Shown one piece after another: positions 12,556 to 24,775 of a DNA stretch of 64,000 nucleotides. The stretch is taken from contig LSAX01000008.1 in assembly GCA_001557505.1 (NCBI GenBank), forward strand, positions 2,356,001 through 2,420,000. Direction: 5' to 3'. The translations under genes were made by a program, and so were the position numbers. The notes beneath the pieces are model-generated. The model did no database searches. It worked only from the letters and a program-made list of their open reading frames with translations, and was not told the DNA's origin. How positions within the stretch are numbered: position 1 is the first letter of the stretch; every line of letters begins with the position of its first letter. The stretch comes from Reticulascus tulasneorum. Its lineage: Eukaryota > Ascomycota > Sordariomycetes > Glomerellales > Reticulascaceae.

Positions 12556-15500
12556 GATGAGAGAGGCGCGAGAAGTCTTGGTCCCGCGGAGGCAGTGCTA
12601 ATAGTGCTCAATGAGGCCTGACAGATGGCGGTTGGTGATGGGTGAAGGTGCAAGAGGTTTGGCGGATCGAGTGACAGGAAAGATGAGAGAGAAGATGAAC
12701 GACGAACGGCGGATAGACAGTTCGAACGTGCACTAACATGAAACTTTGCGACAGTTTATTTAGAACTCGGCAAGCAAGTAAGGGCGTCAGATGAGGCAGA
12801 AAGGGGGGGGGGAGTGTAAGGGACAATATGCGTTGGTGAGTTGAATGCCCAGAGCAGCGTCTCCTTCGTGGAGGGGAGTCGAAATGCCGAGGCCTGGAGA
12901 TGGACGAGAGGCAGAAAGAAACAATTGGACGGAACACCGCAGGGCAGACCTGTAGAAACAGTGGCAACTGTCCGTGGGCGTAGTCAAGCAGGACCCAGTG
13001 AGTTACGTCAATTCAGGAGAGCCTTTGAGGGATGATGCTTCCTCTTGTCGGCGACAAATGACCAATGGACATGGAGAAGTTTGCTTCCGAGACGCGGGTG
13101 CAGAGGCAGCTGGGGAAACAATGGCGAAGAGGTGGAGGAGGGCGAGATGCATAGAAGAGGGACGGCCAAGCCACAACGGGTGCTGTTTGAGAATGCGTTG
13201 CTTTTCGTCGCGGAGCTGGGCCTCTCTGGCCGCTGTGTGGTATTTGCTGCGTTTGGTCAATTGGGGGGTGTGGAGGGCTGGTTGGTTTCCTCTGAAGCTG
13301 CGATCTAGGATGAACCTGGTAACAAAGAGGGAGCTCTCTCTTTTTTTTGGTCGTGCAGTGAGGGCGACGAGGTGAGGTGTGTGACGTGCAAAGCGGTGTT
13401 ACACCACATGTATAATATAACAGCCAAGTTATCATGTAAGGTAAGGTAGGCCGAGGAAGCACATATGTATTGTACGTACAGAGCACAGAAGGTGTCTTTC
13501 TTCGACGGGTGGCTTTCGCTTAGGACACGTCACGGTGTTGAGGAGCGCGATACACTGTGGGGGGGGAACTTGTGCTTGTGGGTGGTCTGGCACGATAAGA
13601 TTTTAAGCTCCTTGTCGATAGCTAGTTATGTACGTTAGTACACCGTTGCATAATACTTTTGGTATGCCGAGAGCACTTGCGCAGTGGCAGCGCGAGGAGC
13701 AAGGATGGCGACAATGCAATGCATTTCCCTGTGGGCACTCCAGCAGAGGACGGAAGAATCAACACGCCTAGACCGAAGTACCCTCGCGGCGGGAAATGGC
13801 GGGCCTGGCACTGTGGGATTACATCTGTTCCGCCTCCCCAAATTGAGGAACCCAGGGGGGGGGAGGGGGATGGCAATGGCTGGTTGGCTTCATCAACTCG
13901 GAAGAGAGGTCCCCACTAAGTTACTCGAGTGTGGAGGAGCGCTTTGACACTTGCCTCGTCCGGCAGAGCCACCGGTCTGTTGCAGAAGATGTGCCATCGG
14001 AGCGCCAGTGAACCTGGTTGACCCTGCTGCGGCTGCGAGGATCTTGTTGACCTCGCACACCCTACCCTATACTGGACCAGTCCCGCCGTATTACTTTCGT
14101 GCGCATGGCTATATACCTGTGAATATCTGTCGCGGATCTCTCCCTCGACCCTCTTTGCGCCGAAAGTATGGATGCCTACGTACAACGTAGTACGAGTATG
14201 TCGATATGGGGCACATGGCCTATAATTAAGCCACCACGTACCAAGCATGTGTTTAAGCTGGCAGTTATTATGATCAAATGCGGTTACGGCGGCCCTTCCC
14301 GGATGGATCCTAGTGTCTTGCTTCCCCTTGCTAGTACCGAAGGAGGGTTCATTCGGAAATGCTCCCAGGGGGCAGGGCAAACAGCTTCACTCCTGTCGAA
14401 CCCGACATTTCAACCCACCATGATCAAGTTGTCTTGTCTTGTGCTGGGTCATTACGATCAAGCAAGCCATCACGCCGGGCGCGGCGCCATGTAACACCGG
14501 CAGGCAAAAGAGGTCCGACGTCCTGCTCGGGCGATGCGAGCAGAGAGGGAGCACCCGATTCGTGGATGGTTGAAGACCACGCAAGGGTGATCACCCTCAC
14601 AGACCCTCCGGGGGGGTAGGCGTCCACTAGTTCACAAGCTACGAGCCGTCACAGCATCTCGCGTAGATATCTGGGCGTCGGGGTTCAATCTTAATACCCT
14701 ACATACCATACCATACCACAGCAGCAGTGTTGCCCAGATGGCCTCATCCAAGCCGGCTCAGGTGAGGCTCCTGTGTCCGATCTTGACGGCGGGCTGGCCA
14801 CAACGCCCTGACATGGCAAGATATCGCGCCACGAAGCTTCGTGTAGCGGCTGGTGTGAAGGTCCTTGGCTGACACCTGCGACTAGCGCATGCACCGCACA
14901 CAAGCGTTAATCATAGCTGACCAAGTTCGAAGTAGGCAGTCGGAGTCTCGAGCTGCCTTCTGGTGTCATCCAGAGTCAGGGTGAAACAGTGCGGCATATC
15001 GGAACTGTCCCAGAGTTTCGATCCAGCTGCCGGCCCTCTCAGAAGGGGGGCTACGAGGCTTAGATGCTCCCCAGATCACCGTCCATCTCGGTCGACTCTC
15101 ACTCTTTCGTCTTTCCCAGACCCTGGCCTAAACCCTTGCTTATACAGTGACCTAGTTGCCTACGTAGTAATGGCGAGCTACCCCCAGAGCGGGACACCGC
15201 AACCCGAAGCCTGTTGAACGGCAAGTCGCCCAAACAGGACGATCTGCTCGCAAGGAGTGGAAATGGCGATCCTGGCCGACCGATCTGGGTGGCCCGTACA
15301 CCAGCTCTGAATCGGACAATCATCAGAGCCCCCCTCCATTCGCACGGATCAAGGGTTGCAAGAGGGCCCAACCTCCTACGAAAATGCGTCAGAATACGAA
15401 TAATTTCTTTTTGGAACTCATGGGCCAGCGTTCTGGCGCTTGCCACGCGCAGCTGACTGAACGAGTCGTGCTGCCAGATTCTGAAACTCCCATGTGTCGG

Positions 15501-17313
15501 GTAGTACTACCTTAGGTAAACGAGGCCACGAGGTGGTCGCAACGGTCTTGTTCCAGAAGAAATGTTTGATTCAGAGTTGCTTTTTTAGCTGCCGGTGCCA
15601 TGTGTGGGTGGGCCCCGACTGCAGAATGTTCGTACGTCGCTGGAATTGGGGGGGGGGGCATATGGGACAGACAGCGAAATGTGCCAATCTCCGGGGCCCA
15701 AGACGCTGCATCGCGGACGTGATCCTACCCCCGACTGCATGCCCAGTTCCACATTCAGGATAGATTACGTTGTGCCCATGCCCTGCATGCTGGAACTGTC
15801 GTGAAGAAGCACAGCTGCAGAGCAAATCACACCGACTAGTTACTTGCTTTGCACCTCTGCTAGATACAGAAGACGACTAACACCATGCAGCATGTCTACT
15901 GGGTAGCAGGAAAACGCCGCAGAACCCCAGGCCTTGCTAGCATATGTAGTCCAAATGACTGTTTACCCCTACCACCTGCATATCTGTATCCATACTATGT
16001 AGCACGTCCAGTGCTCTGAGTTCTTACCAGGACGACAAAGTCTGTGTATCATGGTAGAAGACTGGCAAATTACACCGACACTAACGGCTGCCATGCCTCA
16101 CTAGGGCTCTTCGTCTTCCTTGTCGGGTCAGGATAAGATATAAGTGGAGGGTTCAATTGGCGAGCCATGGTGCGGATCATCCGGAATCCGGCCTTGGACC
16201 ATGGTTCTGGGTCTCCCTCCCACGCCGTCCCCAACCCCAGACGACTCCATCTATTCTTATTCCACCTCGTAGGTGCCACGCCAGGCCTGGTTGTGATTGA
16301 TCACTTCGACGCTCCTCCATGTAGAGACAGTGTGTGCGTCTCCGGGAGCTGGATTCTGAATGGCGAAGAGATCAGATAACCCATCCCGCTCAGCATCCAT
16401 CATCGTATCAATTTCATGGGCGATCCCCCTTCCCTTTCTTTGCTTCTTCTTAGCCGGTTACAAGGTCTCGAGCACGTCGGCAGGCAAGCCTCTCCCTGGC
16501 GAGCTGGGCAAAGATGAAAGACAACTCTTGGATGCCCACGATACACACACAACCTACCCCGCCATGAAGATCTGTCTCTCAGGGAATGTACCTGAAGAAA
16601 GGAGGGGCATTTCGCAAAATCGCCGAGGTAGATCGGCGTGAGGATCAAGTAACTTCCAACGGTTGCACACATCGCGGCCAACTCTGATGGTGTGCCCGCC
16701 CCAGTGACAAAGGAGGGGCTGGAAGAGGCACGGGAAACCCATCAACAAAGTTGGTCTGGGTCGCTCCCCGGTCTGCTGGGATGGTCTGCCTGCCGGACCC
16801 TGGACGACGGTATCTCAGAATGGGAATACTTGCGTGGACGTGCATTTGCTGCTCATACTAGTCGAGTCTAGGCTAACTCGAATAGTCAGCTGGTCTCCCA
16901 CCAGCCTATGGCCATCGCGATACCCCTAATCCCCCTACATTGAAGTTTACCTGTCATTAGAACACAGGCGGCGTACTTGCCCGAGTTGTCTGACATATCG
17001 GACACAAAAGTAGTCGTGTTGGGAATCTCGATAGGCCCCTTGACGTGTATTCTAAAAATCTGTATTCCTTTTATCAAATGCTGCAGAGACTACCGTCTGT
17101 ATCGGTGGCACTGCCCGAGTCCACCGCCAGCATTCCCTTTTTAATAATCCCAAGCAAAACCCAAACAGACCCTCCGTCACCTCCATATCTGCTGGGGAAT
17201 CCGGCACTATTACAAATACAAGTATACACTGGGCACCCCTTCAGTGAGCTGCTGTCCTCCAAGTGCGTGAGACCAGTAGAGCGCAGCGTCGCTGGGCTTA
17301 TCCCCTCGTGACA
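12556..17313. other. 4.8-kb gene-poor region upstream of the Zn2Cys6 factor
   Basis: I see no recognisable protein, RNA gene or transposon. The part next to 12556 is pyrimidine-rich on the minus strand (promoter/leader of the regulator). G homopolymers of 7-11 bases recur at 12803, 13559, 13855, 14610 and 15648. Frames of 130-157 codons are compositionally biased and lack homology I can recognise. The right end is the 3' flank of MSN5. Confidence 0.55.
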
Positions 17314-20300
17314 CTAACCTTCGAATAAGTTGGCCACCCCCTCCAGGCCGTCAGGAGTCCCTCGGCCGGCACCTGCCACGTTACCACTCCTGGTTGCGCC
17401 ATCTGTATTCGGGGTCATGAACTCCTGTGCCATTTTGCTGCGAGTCGCCTTCTTCGACCGTGAATTGGCAAAGCCCACGCTCTTGGGAAGCTTGCCCATC
17501 TCGGCGATGCTCACCCCCTTCAGGTCCTTCAGCAGATCGAGGACCAGGGCTCGCTGCTGTCGCGTATGTGCTCCCGGCTTTGTGATGAATTCGTTCAACT
17601 TGTCCACATCTGCCGCCTTGATGTTTGGTAAGGAGAGAAGTACTTCTCTTGGTGTTTTCGTCATTGGGCTGTAGTAAACTAGGATGGATGCTATCAGGGA
17701 TGCCAGATCCTTTTGCAGATCCACAAAGTAGGGCTCATGGAACGATGTGATGCAAGCTCTCAGCACATCCGAGGCGATGTACTCACGGATCACCCCGGCT
17801 GCCTCTGGCGAGATGGGGCTTGCGTCAAGCCATGGGTCGCCAGCCGCGGCTGCTGCCACCTCGGCACCGTCGTGTGCGGGCGGTATCGACTTTGGGGACA
17901 GGGGCTCCGTGAGGTGGAAATCTGGAACGATCGAGCGGAAGACGCGCAGGATTATACTGCAGCACCTTGTGTCCCTCATTCGAATGGCATGAGTGCAAAA
18001 GAGAAGGAGAGGTTCGACAATCGTGGAGTGCATCAGGCAGAACTTCCTGAGCGACGGATACTTGCGGGGCTGCTGCCCATTCTGCACTCTCAATGGCGGC
18101 GGATCTGCGTGTTTTGTTAGTCTCGTGTCAAGTAAATGGCAGCTCGTCTGCATACTTCGCTTGGTTGGGTCCAGAAAGTCCGCCACCATGATGACAGCCG
18201 TGTAGGTCACCTGCCGCAGGATGCTTTCCGTCTTCATCTCCTCAGTCAAATCGTCACCCGCAGCCTCCACCGCTTGCTGATGATCTAGCTTTTCCCATTC
18301 CGAGTTGATCTTGATGTCCATTTGCTGGAAGCACGCAGCCAAGAGCGGGGGTAGGAAATGCTCGCGTTGCTCGAGGGGGCAATCGTCCACGAGGTATCTA
18401 ACTAGGTTGAGGAGGTTGATCTGTTGATGAGCGGACAGGTGAAATGCGTTCTCGAACAACGCGTGAGCAAGCGGACCCGGCAGCTCGCTGAAGCCGTAAA
18501 ACTGCATCTCCAATCTGCTCATGCAGTATATGATGGCGTAGCACGTTTCGCGGACGAAGCGTACCGACCCACGGATCGTCGATGCCAGGCCTTCAAGGGT
18601 GCCTTTCTTTTCCATGACGCGGGCATAGAACTCGTCTTTGCTTCCCTCGGAAATTCCCGCTTGCCAGAAACGGTCACTCAAGACCCTCCCGACGATGGAG
18701 CGCATCTCAGGCGGTAACTCCGCCCAGTTCTCGGGGTTGTGTGATGCATGGGCGTGGCTAAACCATTAGCAAACTTGCCCGACCCAAGGATGATATCATC
18801 ACTTACCTGAGAAATTGGAGAAGATGCGGCAGAATGATCGGAAAGCTTTCGTTCCATAGACGGTACGATACCTGGAACGGGCCTGAGGATTTCTCTAACC
18901 TCTCAACAGAAAATGAGAGGAAGGATTTTGTGGGCCGCAGAGGCAACATCTATCTTGTTAGCGGCCGCAACGCGGTACTGCAACTTGGGTTCACCAACCT
19001 TCTGCCGCTCCTCGAGTTCGGCCTGCAGTGCGAGTCCCTCGGCGTCTAGCTCACACGAGCCCCAATCCTTGACCTCGTGAATGCGATGGCTATTCAAGTA
19101 CCTCTTAGCCTTGTCTAGGGCCATCAACTCGCAGAAACCAGAGTACGAGGAGAGCGCGCGTCTCATGTCTTCGTTTTGCCACTGCACTTTGACCGGTTCG
19201 ATAAACTCTTGCAGTCTCTGAAGCTGTGTCTCGGGGTTGATGTTGCTTGCGCGGTGGCTATTATCTGTCAGCACTTCATGAGGCGACCCAAAGTCTGTTC
19301 AGGCAACAGACATGATAATGAACAAGAAGCTCTGGTATGCTATTTGGCGCTTCTCGTCCAATGTTCCAGATACAATCATATCCTTCACCTTGCTTTCTAT
19401 TTGATCGTAAACGGCCTTCCTTTGTGTTAGCGAAGGCTCTACATTGATATCGTTGCCAAACATACTAGGAGGTGATCGGGCACTTTGGATGCTAATCTCT
19501 GCAGCTCCAACATGCTCTCGGATTGGAAGTCCTTGATTGCCTCGTTAAAGGAACGGTGTTCTGGTTGCGGGGAGGGCCATGTCATCAGGATGTGTTCCAG
19601 AACTTTGAGCATGAACCCTGCGTTCTTGTCCAGGGCTGTTGTCGAGAATGCCACCAGCAGTTGCAGGACTCGTTTGCGGATGAGAGGGTCCTGGGATTGT
19701 TAGCCAAACCGTAGCCTCCAGACTTGGTAGACGGCTTGCCTCAAAATTCATCTCTAGTAGTTTGTTGCACCACGATTCTAGGTTACCCTCTAAGACTGTT
19801 CGTTGCTCCTCCTTCGGGTCGTCAGTTTTAGCCATATCAGACGTGTGATGTAGACATACATTCTCCTGTGTGCTCTGCTGCGCTGCAGTGGATCTCCACT
19901 TGACGTAGCCCTTGAGGGCAGCTTCTATCACCGTGAAGTGTGCATCAACTCGCAAGACGGGCATGGAGTGCTTTACGTATTTGGACACTAGCCACGGTTA
20001 GATACTATCTGTCGACGCGCACGATTAGGTAACATACCATCCAATGCTGGCTGGTCATCATAGAGGTGCTGCAAGACTTCCTCGGTCTGGCCAAGAATGT
20101 GGTATACGGCCTCGGAGAGCTTAAGTTGCACCACCGTCTCGATGACTTGGGTGCTGTACCTCCGATAGTTTCCGAGGAAAGCATGCCGTTCGGGGATCGT
20201 GTCTGTATCTTCCAAAAGAAATAAGAAGGTCGGGTCTTGGGTATCCTCCGGGAGGTTCTCATATCGCAGGAGGCGAGCACTGCAACATTCTAGAAGGGGT

Positions 20301-21685
20301 CCGATGAGATGGGAGTTTGCCGAACTCGGTCCAATCAGTCTATTGTTTAACAGTCTTACCCAGCTAGCCAGCACGGGAATGGAGACGATGAGACTCTGGC
20401 TCTGGACTACCAGTATGAATAGGTTGAGAAAGCCATCAAGGTCTGCGCCGGGCGGGATTGCCGAGTACTTGCGATCGAGATAGTTTCCTAGGAGAGACAG
20501 CATCTTTGACTGGTCAGCGAGTGCTGGAGCGCCCTGATTCTGAGACTTACCTCGGAAAACTTCTTTCCGAATTGGTACTTGTCGTCGTCTATATCTTCAG
20601 CATCGACGGTGGACCATTCAAAGAGCCTCTTGAGCAAATCAACAGAGCTGGCCTCGTACATTGGTGCCACCAGCTCCGTAAATTCTTCGCTGGAGAAGTT
20701 TGACCTCGAATAAAGGGCATGCAGAGCTTCCAGTGATGCCTGTCACAGTTAGTCCATAGTTCCGAGTAGGGTAGAATATAAAAACAACCTTCTGGATCGA
20801 TACTTGAGGGGCAGCGAGGCCTCTGCACATTACGGAGACACACTTAGCCATAGCAACTGCTTTCGGTATGGCCCACGGCATCAAGGAGTAAAAGACCGAC
20901 AGCGCTTTAACAGCGACCGACCGGACCTCCTCGTTGTACTGGATATCCCCACTCAGGCAATGGTCGAGCAGCTCAGACACCCTGCTGAGCCAGCCTTCCT
21001 CGCCATAACGAACCTCTGGGCCGGCAGATCGATTGGGAAATGCCTCAAGAAGCACAGAGGCCGGTGTGAACACCTCAACGCAAGCTTTACTTAGCACCCC
21101 CTCGCGCATGGCAACAACAGCATCGTCGCCGTTGAACACCTCGTCAGATAGAGTCTCCAGGACGAACATGACGAGCTCCTTGTGAACACCAGAATCGGGT
21201 ATCTGCCATAACCGGACCAGCATTTCGTCCATGTCCATCCATTCGGAACCCCAACTCCGCTTGGCAACCTCAACCCACAGCTGCGCCGTCTTGTTCCTCA
21301 CGTATAACGGGTCGTCCTTCGAGACGGCCTGGCATAGCTCCAAAACCCATCCTCGCAATGTTGCGGCTTGATCATCCGTGTATTCGGCCCACCTGTGTTT
21401 GATAGCATGCTCGAGGAGGGAGAGGGCGTAGTGGCGCACCACAGGGGATTGCGATTTGTTCGCGGCCAGGGTGTAGCCGTGGAAGGGAGCTTCGTTGATG
21501 GTCTTGACTTCCTCGAGGAATAGTTGGGCGTCTCGGCGCGAGTCGTTGGGCGAGAAGGGGCTGTGGATCACTTCGAGAGCTTGGTGAATCCGGGCCAATA
21601 TGTTCGCTTCCCCGCCGTTCATGGAGTCACCTCCTTGACCCTGAGATGGCATGACGGCAGCGCCATTCGTCGATTGACTAGTCAT
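17314..21685 (-). CDS. msn5: Exportin-5/Msn5-type karyopherin
   Basis: Ran-GTP-dependent nuclear exporter; in yeast Msn5 exports phosphorylated transcription factors and can import RPA (family knowledge). Exons on the minus strand: 21685-20789, 20739-20551, 20503-20038, 19987-19860, 19811-19740, 19690-19466, 19415-19312, 19257-18999, 18949-18807, 18757-18156 and 18104-17314, joined 1291 aa. That is close to the usual 1200-1270. The N-terminus has the importin-beta/exportin-1-like region with VVRHYALSLLEHAIKHRW and ELVMFVLETLSDEVF, followed by HEAT-like repeats throughout. Later landmarks are RKRVLQLLVAFSTTALDKN and CTHAIRMRDTRCCSIILR. Intron 19739-19691 is GC-AG (GCAAGC donor). Introns 19859-19812 (48 nt) and 18155-18105 (51 nt) are multiples of three without stops, so the splice call there rests on donor and branch signals. 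The donors GTTGTT, GTCTGT and GTTGGT are weak but each preserves the frame. Confidence 0.93.
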
Positions 21686-22783
21686 GATGAAAATGGGTGA
21701 TCGCGGGCCTCTGCGGAGCGCACCCGTGGAAGCAAACTTTCCACCAGGTGACTCAAGGTTGGGTCATAGAGCTCGGGCAGCTCACGGGCATACACGGCGG
21801 CTGCAGTGATGGGGGAACGGAGCTGAGGAGGCAGAGGTGGAGGAGTGGGTGGAATATGTGTGTGAGAAATCGGAAAGTGTATTTGGCTGCAAAGACAAAT
21901 GCATACTACGAGGGAGGTGATTAGAGCGGAGGGTCAGTCAAGTCAGACGAGGTTCAGAGCATGATGCAAAGCTGAAGCATGATTCGATCACCAGCAATAA
22001 AGGAAATCAGATAATTACGGATAGGTAAAACTCGGCACGGCGAACCGTGTACCTGGACGCGGCAGCATTGGGGTCCGTCCAGTGCGGGCCTCAGCTTGAC
22101 ACACGCTGTAATAAGGCAGCCAGGCGACAAGGCTGAACCCAACCAGAACCTTCAGTAAGCCCAACCCAAGTACTTTACCTTAATTACCTAATTGAGCCCG
22201 GGTGGGTAATAATTCTACGTGACCGCTGCCGCCAACCGCCCCCCCCCATCCCCTCCGCAAGAAGGCACTCGACGTACACACCCGTGACCTTTAATAGATG
22301 TACCAACCCCGCTATTCATCACTGGAGCACGGAATGCTAGACTAGATGGAATGAAGAATGATGGCGTGCAGGGCGTATCGATAGTTCCTTCACAGTGGGA
22401 GGTCATGGTAAGCGCCTTGAATCTGAGGTTATCAGTAAGGGCATCTGGAGCGGGCATGCCACTGTGATTGGAGGACCCCGGCCATCAAGTTAGTTTCTAC
22501 GCAACTCGCATGCTCGCAGCAGAGAGCTCGCTCCAAGAGATCTACTTCCATAAGTGCTAGCTATTGCGCAACTGAGGCTGTTGGCTGCCCTTTTTGAGTC
22601 CGTATCGATCCAGAACAACACTATTCCCGGGAATATTCTCTAGAGATCAATGTGAGAGTTCTCTAAGATAACTAATATGGCGATATGTCCCCAACGTCAA
22701 CCAAAGCAGGATTGGGTTGTGGCTCCTACTAGCACTTAATAGATTAGATCTATCCCTACCTTCATATCAGCGATATAAGACAG
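21686..22783. other. Intergenic: MSN5 promoter and DPH7 3' flank
   Basis: No gene supported. Small palindromes TATTCCCGGGAATA (22622-22635) and TCTCTAGAGA lie close together in an AT-richer patch near 22.62-22.78 kb. A 9-base C tract is near 22.24 kb. Confidence 0.6.
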
Positions 22784-24086
22784 CTACTGGGTCTTAAACT
22801 CCCAGAGACACTGAAGCTTGTCGTAGAAGCTCGTCGATACGCAACATAACTGACTGTCACCGTGCCCTGGTTGGACATCGGACCCGTAGTTCATGCTCTT
22901 GTGCTCCTCAAACTGCGCAGCAACTCTCACCTCCCAGCTGTCGCCATCGATGGCCCCAGTGAGCTCCAGTATTCTTGCGCCGGCATGCATACAGGAAGCA
23001 AGTATCTTCGCAAGCCAGTTTCCACCCTCTCTTTCCTTGACTTCAATTAACTTCAGCCTCCAGACTCCGCCTCCAAGGTTTAGTTGGGCTATTTCTCTGG
23101 CCCTCCTTGCACCATATGTCTTATGGGGCGACTGAATGGCGAAAATGCGGATATGGTCATCATAGCTCCCTGTTGCCACGACAGCTGAGCCATCTGTGAG
23201 TTGGATGGGCAATGGCAGAATAGCCGTAACGCCTGCTCCATGGCCGTCAAGTTTAAGAGCTGGGTACATGGTTTCAAGGGCTATCCCATCGGCCTCCTGA
23301 GCAGTGGCCTCACATGATGCGTAGAGGAGCGCAGAGTCATCCCCTCCCGAGTAGATCGTAACGGGCTCTTCACCATCACTCTTACCAGTAGCGTTAGATC
23401 CAGCGTTTAGCTTTGGCGAAGAGAATGCGACTGTCCAGGCTTCCAGAGTGTGTGTCATGACAACATCCTGAGAGGTGCTGGCAATCTTCCAAGATTCATC
23501 CAACCGGACCACCCGCACCTCTCCTGCGGAGGTTGTGATGGCAACTAGGTTCTGGTCTGTAGGATGCCAAGCACAAGACAGAAAGAGGACTCCCTCGGGA
23601 ATGTCCGGCATTCTGCTGGTAGCAAGGTGCGTAAGAGGAGAAGACTGGTCAGTTTTGGGATCCAGTTGGAAGACCGCCAGCGTCCCCGTGCTTGAAACAA
23701 CGGCAAGAATATCCTGCTTTTGCGGCGAGGGGCAGAAATGTAGGTCCAGTATAGCAGAGGGCTGTGAGACGGTTTGTATACGAGTCCTGCCATAGAGCAG
23801 CGTTTATCAGATACCGAATACGACTGAGAGGAGTGGCAACTCACATGGCCATATTGTGTAATTGAAAGACAATCAGACTGCCATTGCGACTCTGAGGTCT
23901 GCTCTCTGTTTCCTCAAGCCTCGAGTCATCCGTATCTGCACTTTCTGTTGGCAAGTCCTCTTTTTCTAAATTGTAGGTCCCGACCACGAAATATGCAGGA
24001 TACATCGGACAGAATTCGATGCAACTCGGGGGCAGATCCAGAATCATCGACTGCCTTGACACGATAGCTGTGCTTGGGTCTTCCAT
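22784..24086 (-). CDS. dph7: Diphthine methyltransferase-like WD40 protein DPH7
   Basis: DPH7 (yeast Rrt2, human WDR85) removes the methyl ester from methylated diphthine so that Dph6 can complete diphthamide on eEF2 (family knowledge). Exons on the minus strand: 24086-23845 and 23786-22784, giving 414 aa. The intron is GTGAGT..GGCAG and splits an ATG codon. WD-repeat blades are visible: SCIEFCPMYPAYFVVGTYN near the N-terminus, then FLSCAWHPTDQNLVAI, VTIYSGGDDSALLY, GHGAGVTAILPL with VATGSYDDHIRIF, and a final LWEFKT. The length and the N-terminal start fit the family better than generic WD40 proteins, but WD40 paralogs are hard to tell apart by eye. It is divergent from the DUF1917 gene. Confidence 0.85.
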
Positions 24087-24775
24087 GGCTGCAGGGGTCT
24101 CAAGCGCTCGCGCTCAAAAAGTGGGCTTTGTTTCTCCCAGTGGAACTGGTATACAGGATTTAAAGGGAAAATCCAGCGTAGCAAATGAAGCTGCAATGGA
24201 CAAACAATGCATGCCACCCTTTGATACTAGCTATGGAGGTGAAGACTGGCGACATTGGATCGATCGGCTTTGGGTTTGGAGATCGGCAGCTGCCGCTCGG
24301 CGTCCCGGGGAACACGGAGGGCGTTCCGGCAGGCATGCCACTTTTGTGAATCTCCGCCAGGGACCCTGGACATTTCCGGTGCAGGTTATCACAAATGATA
24401 CAAGCTTCGAGGATGTACAAAAAACAGGCTGGAAGTCCTCATTTCCAGAATATAGAGACGATCCGCCCCTCATTCAACGCAGCCCATGACAAAAACCCAG
24501 CCTCGTCTCAAATTGCCCAGTGGAGGATGCCCGCTGAGCCACCGAGCAAGTAAACACTGCCATTTTATATCTCTGCCCCGAACGGCTGGGATGATGACTT
24601 AAGTGGCTGATAAAACGACGTCGGCGTACGCTGTGATTATTTGAGCCTTTAGGCTTCCGTGCTCTGCCATCGTTTGGAGAAAGAACACTCTTGCCACAGT
24701 TCCCACTGTAAACGAGCCTGCCGGATCTGGTTACTGAATTTCGAATTGTTTGCCAATCTGTTCTAAACTTCAGTT
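24087..24775. promoter_or_regulatory. Divergent promoter region DPH7/DUF1917
   Basis: 689 bp between two head-to-head start codons, presumed to hold both promoters. I see no clear TATA box and no gene. Confidence 0.5.

Noticed and set aside
13013..13486. 157-codon minus-strand frame upstream of the Zn2Cys6 gene
   Set aside because: Pro/Thr/Ser-rich, in promoter-like DNA, no homology recognised.
13916..14380. 154-codon minus-strand frame
   Set aside because: No recognisable motif and codon pattern not gene-like.
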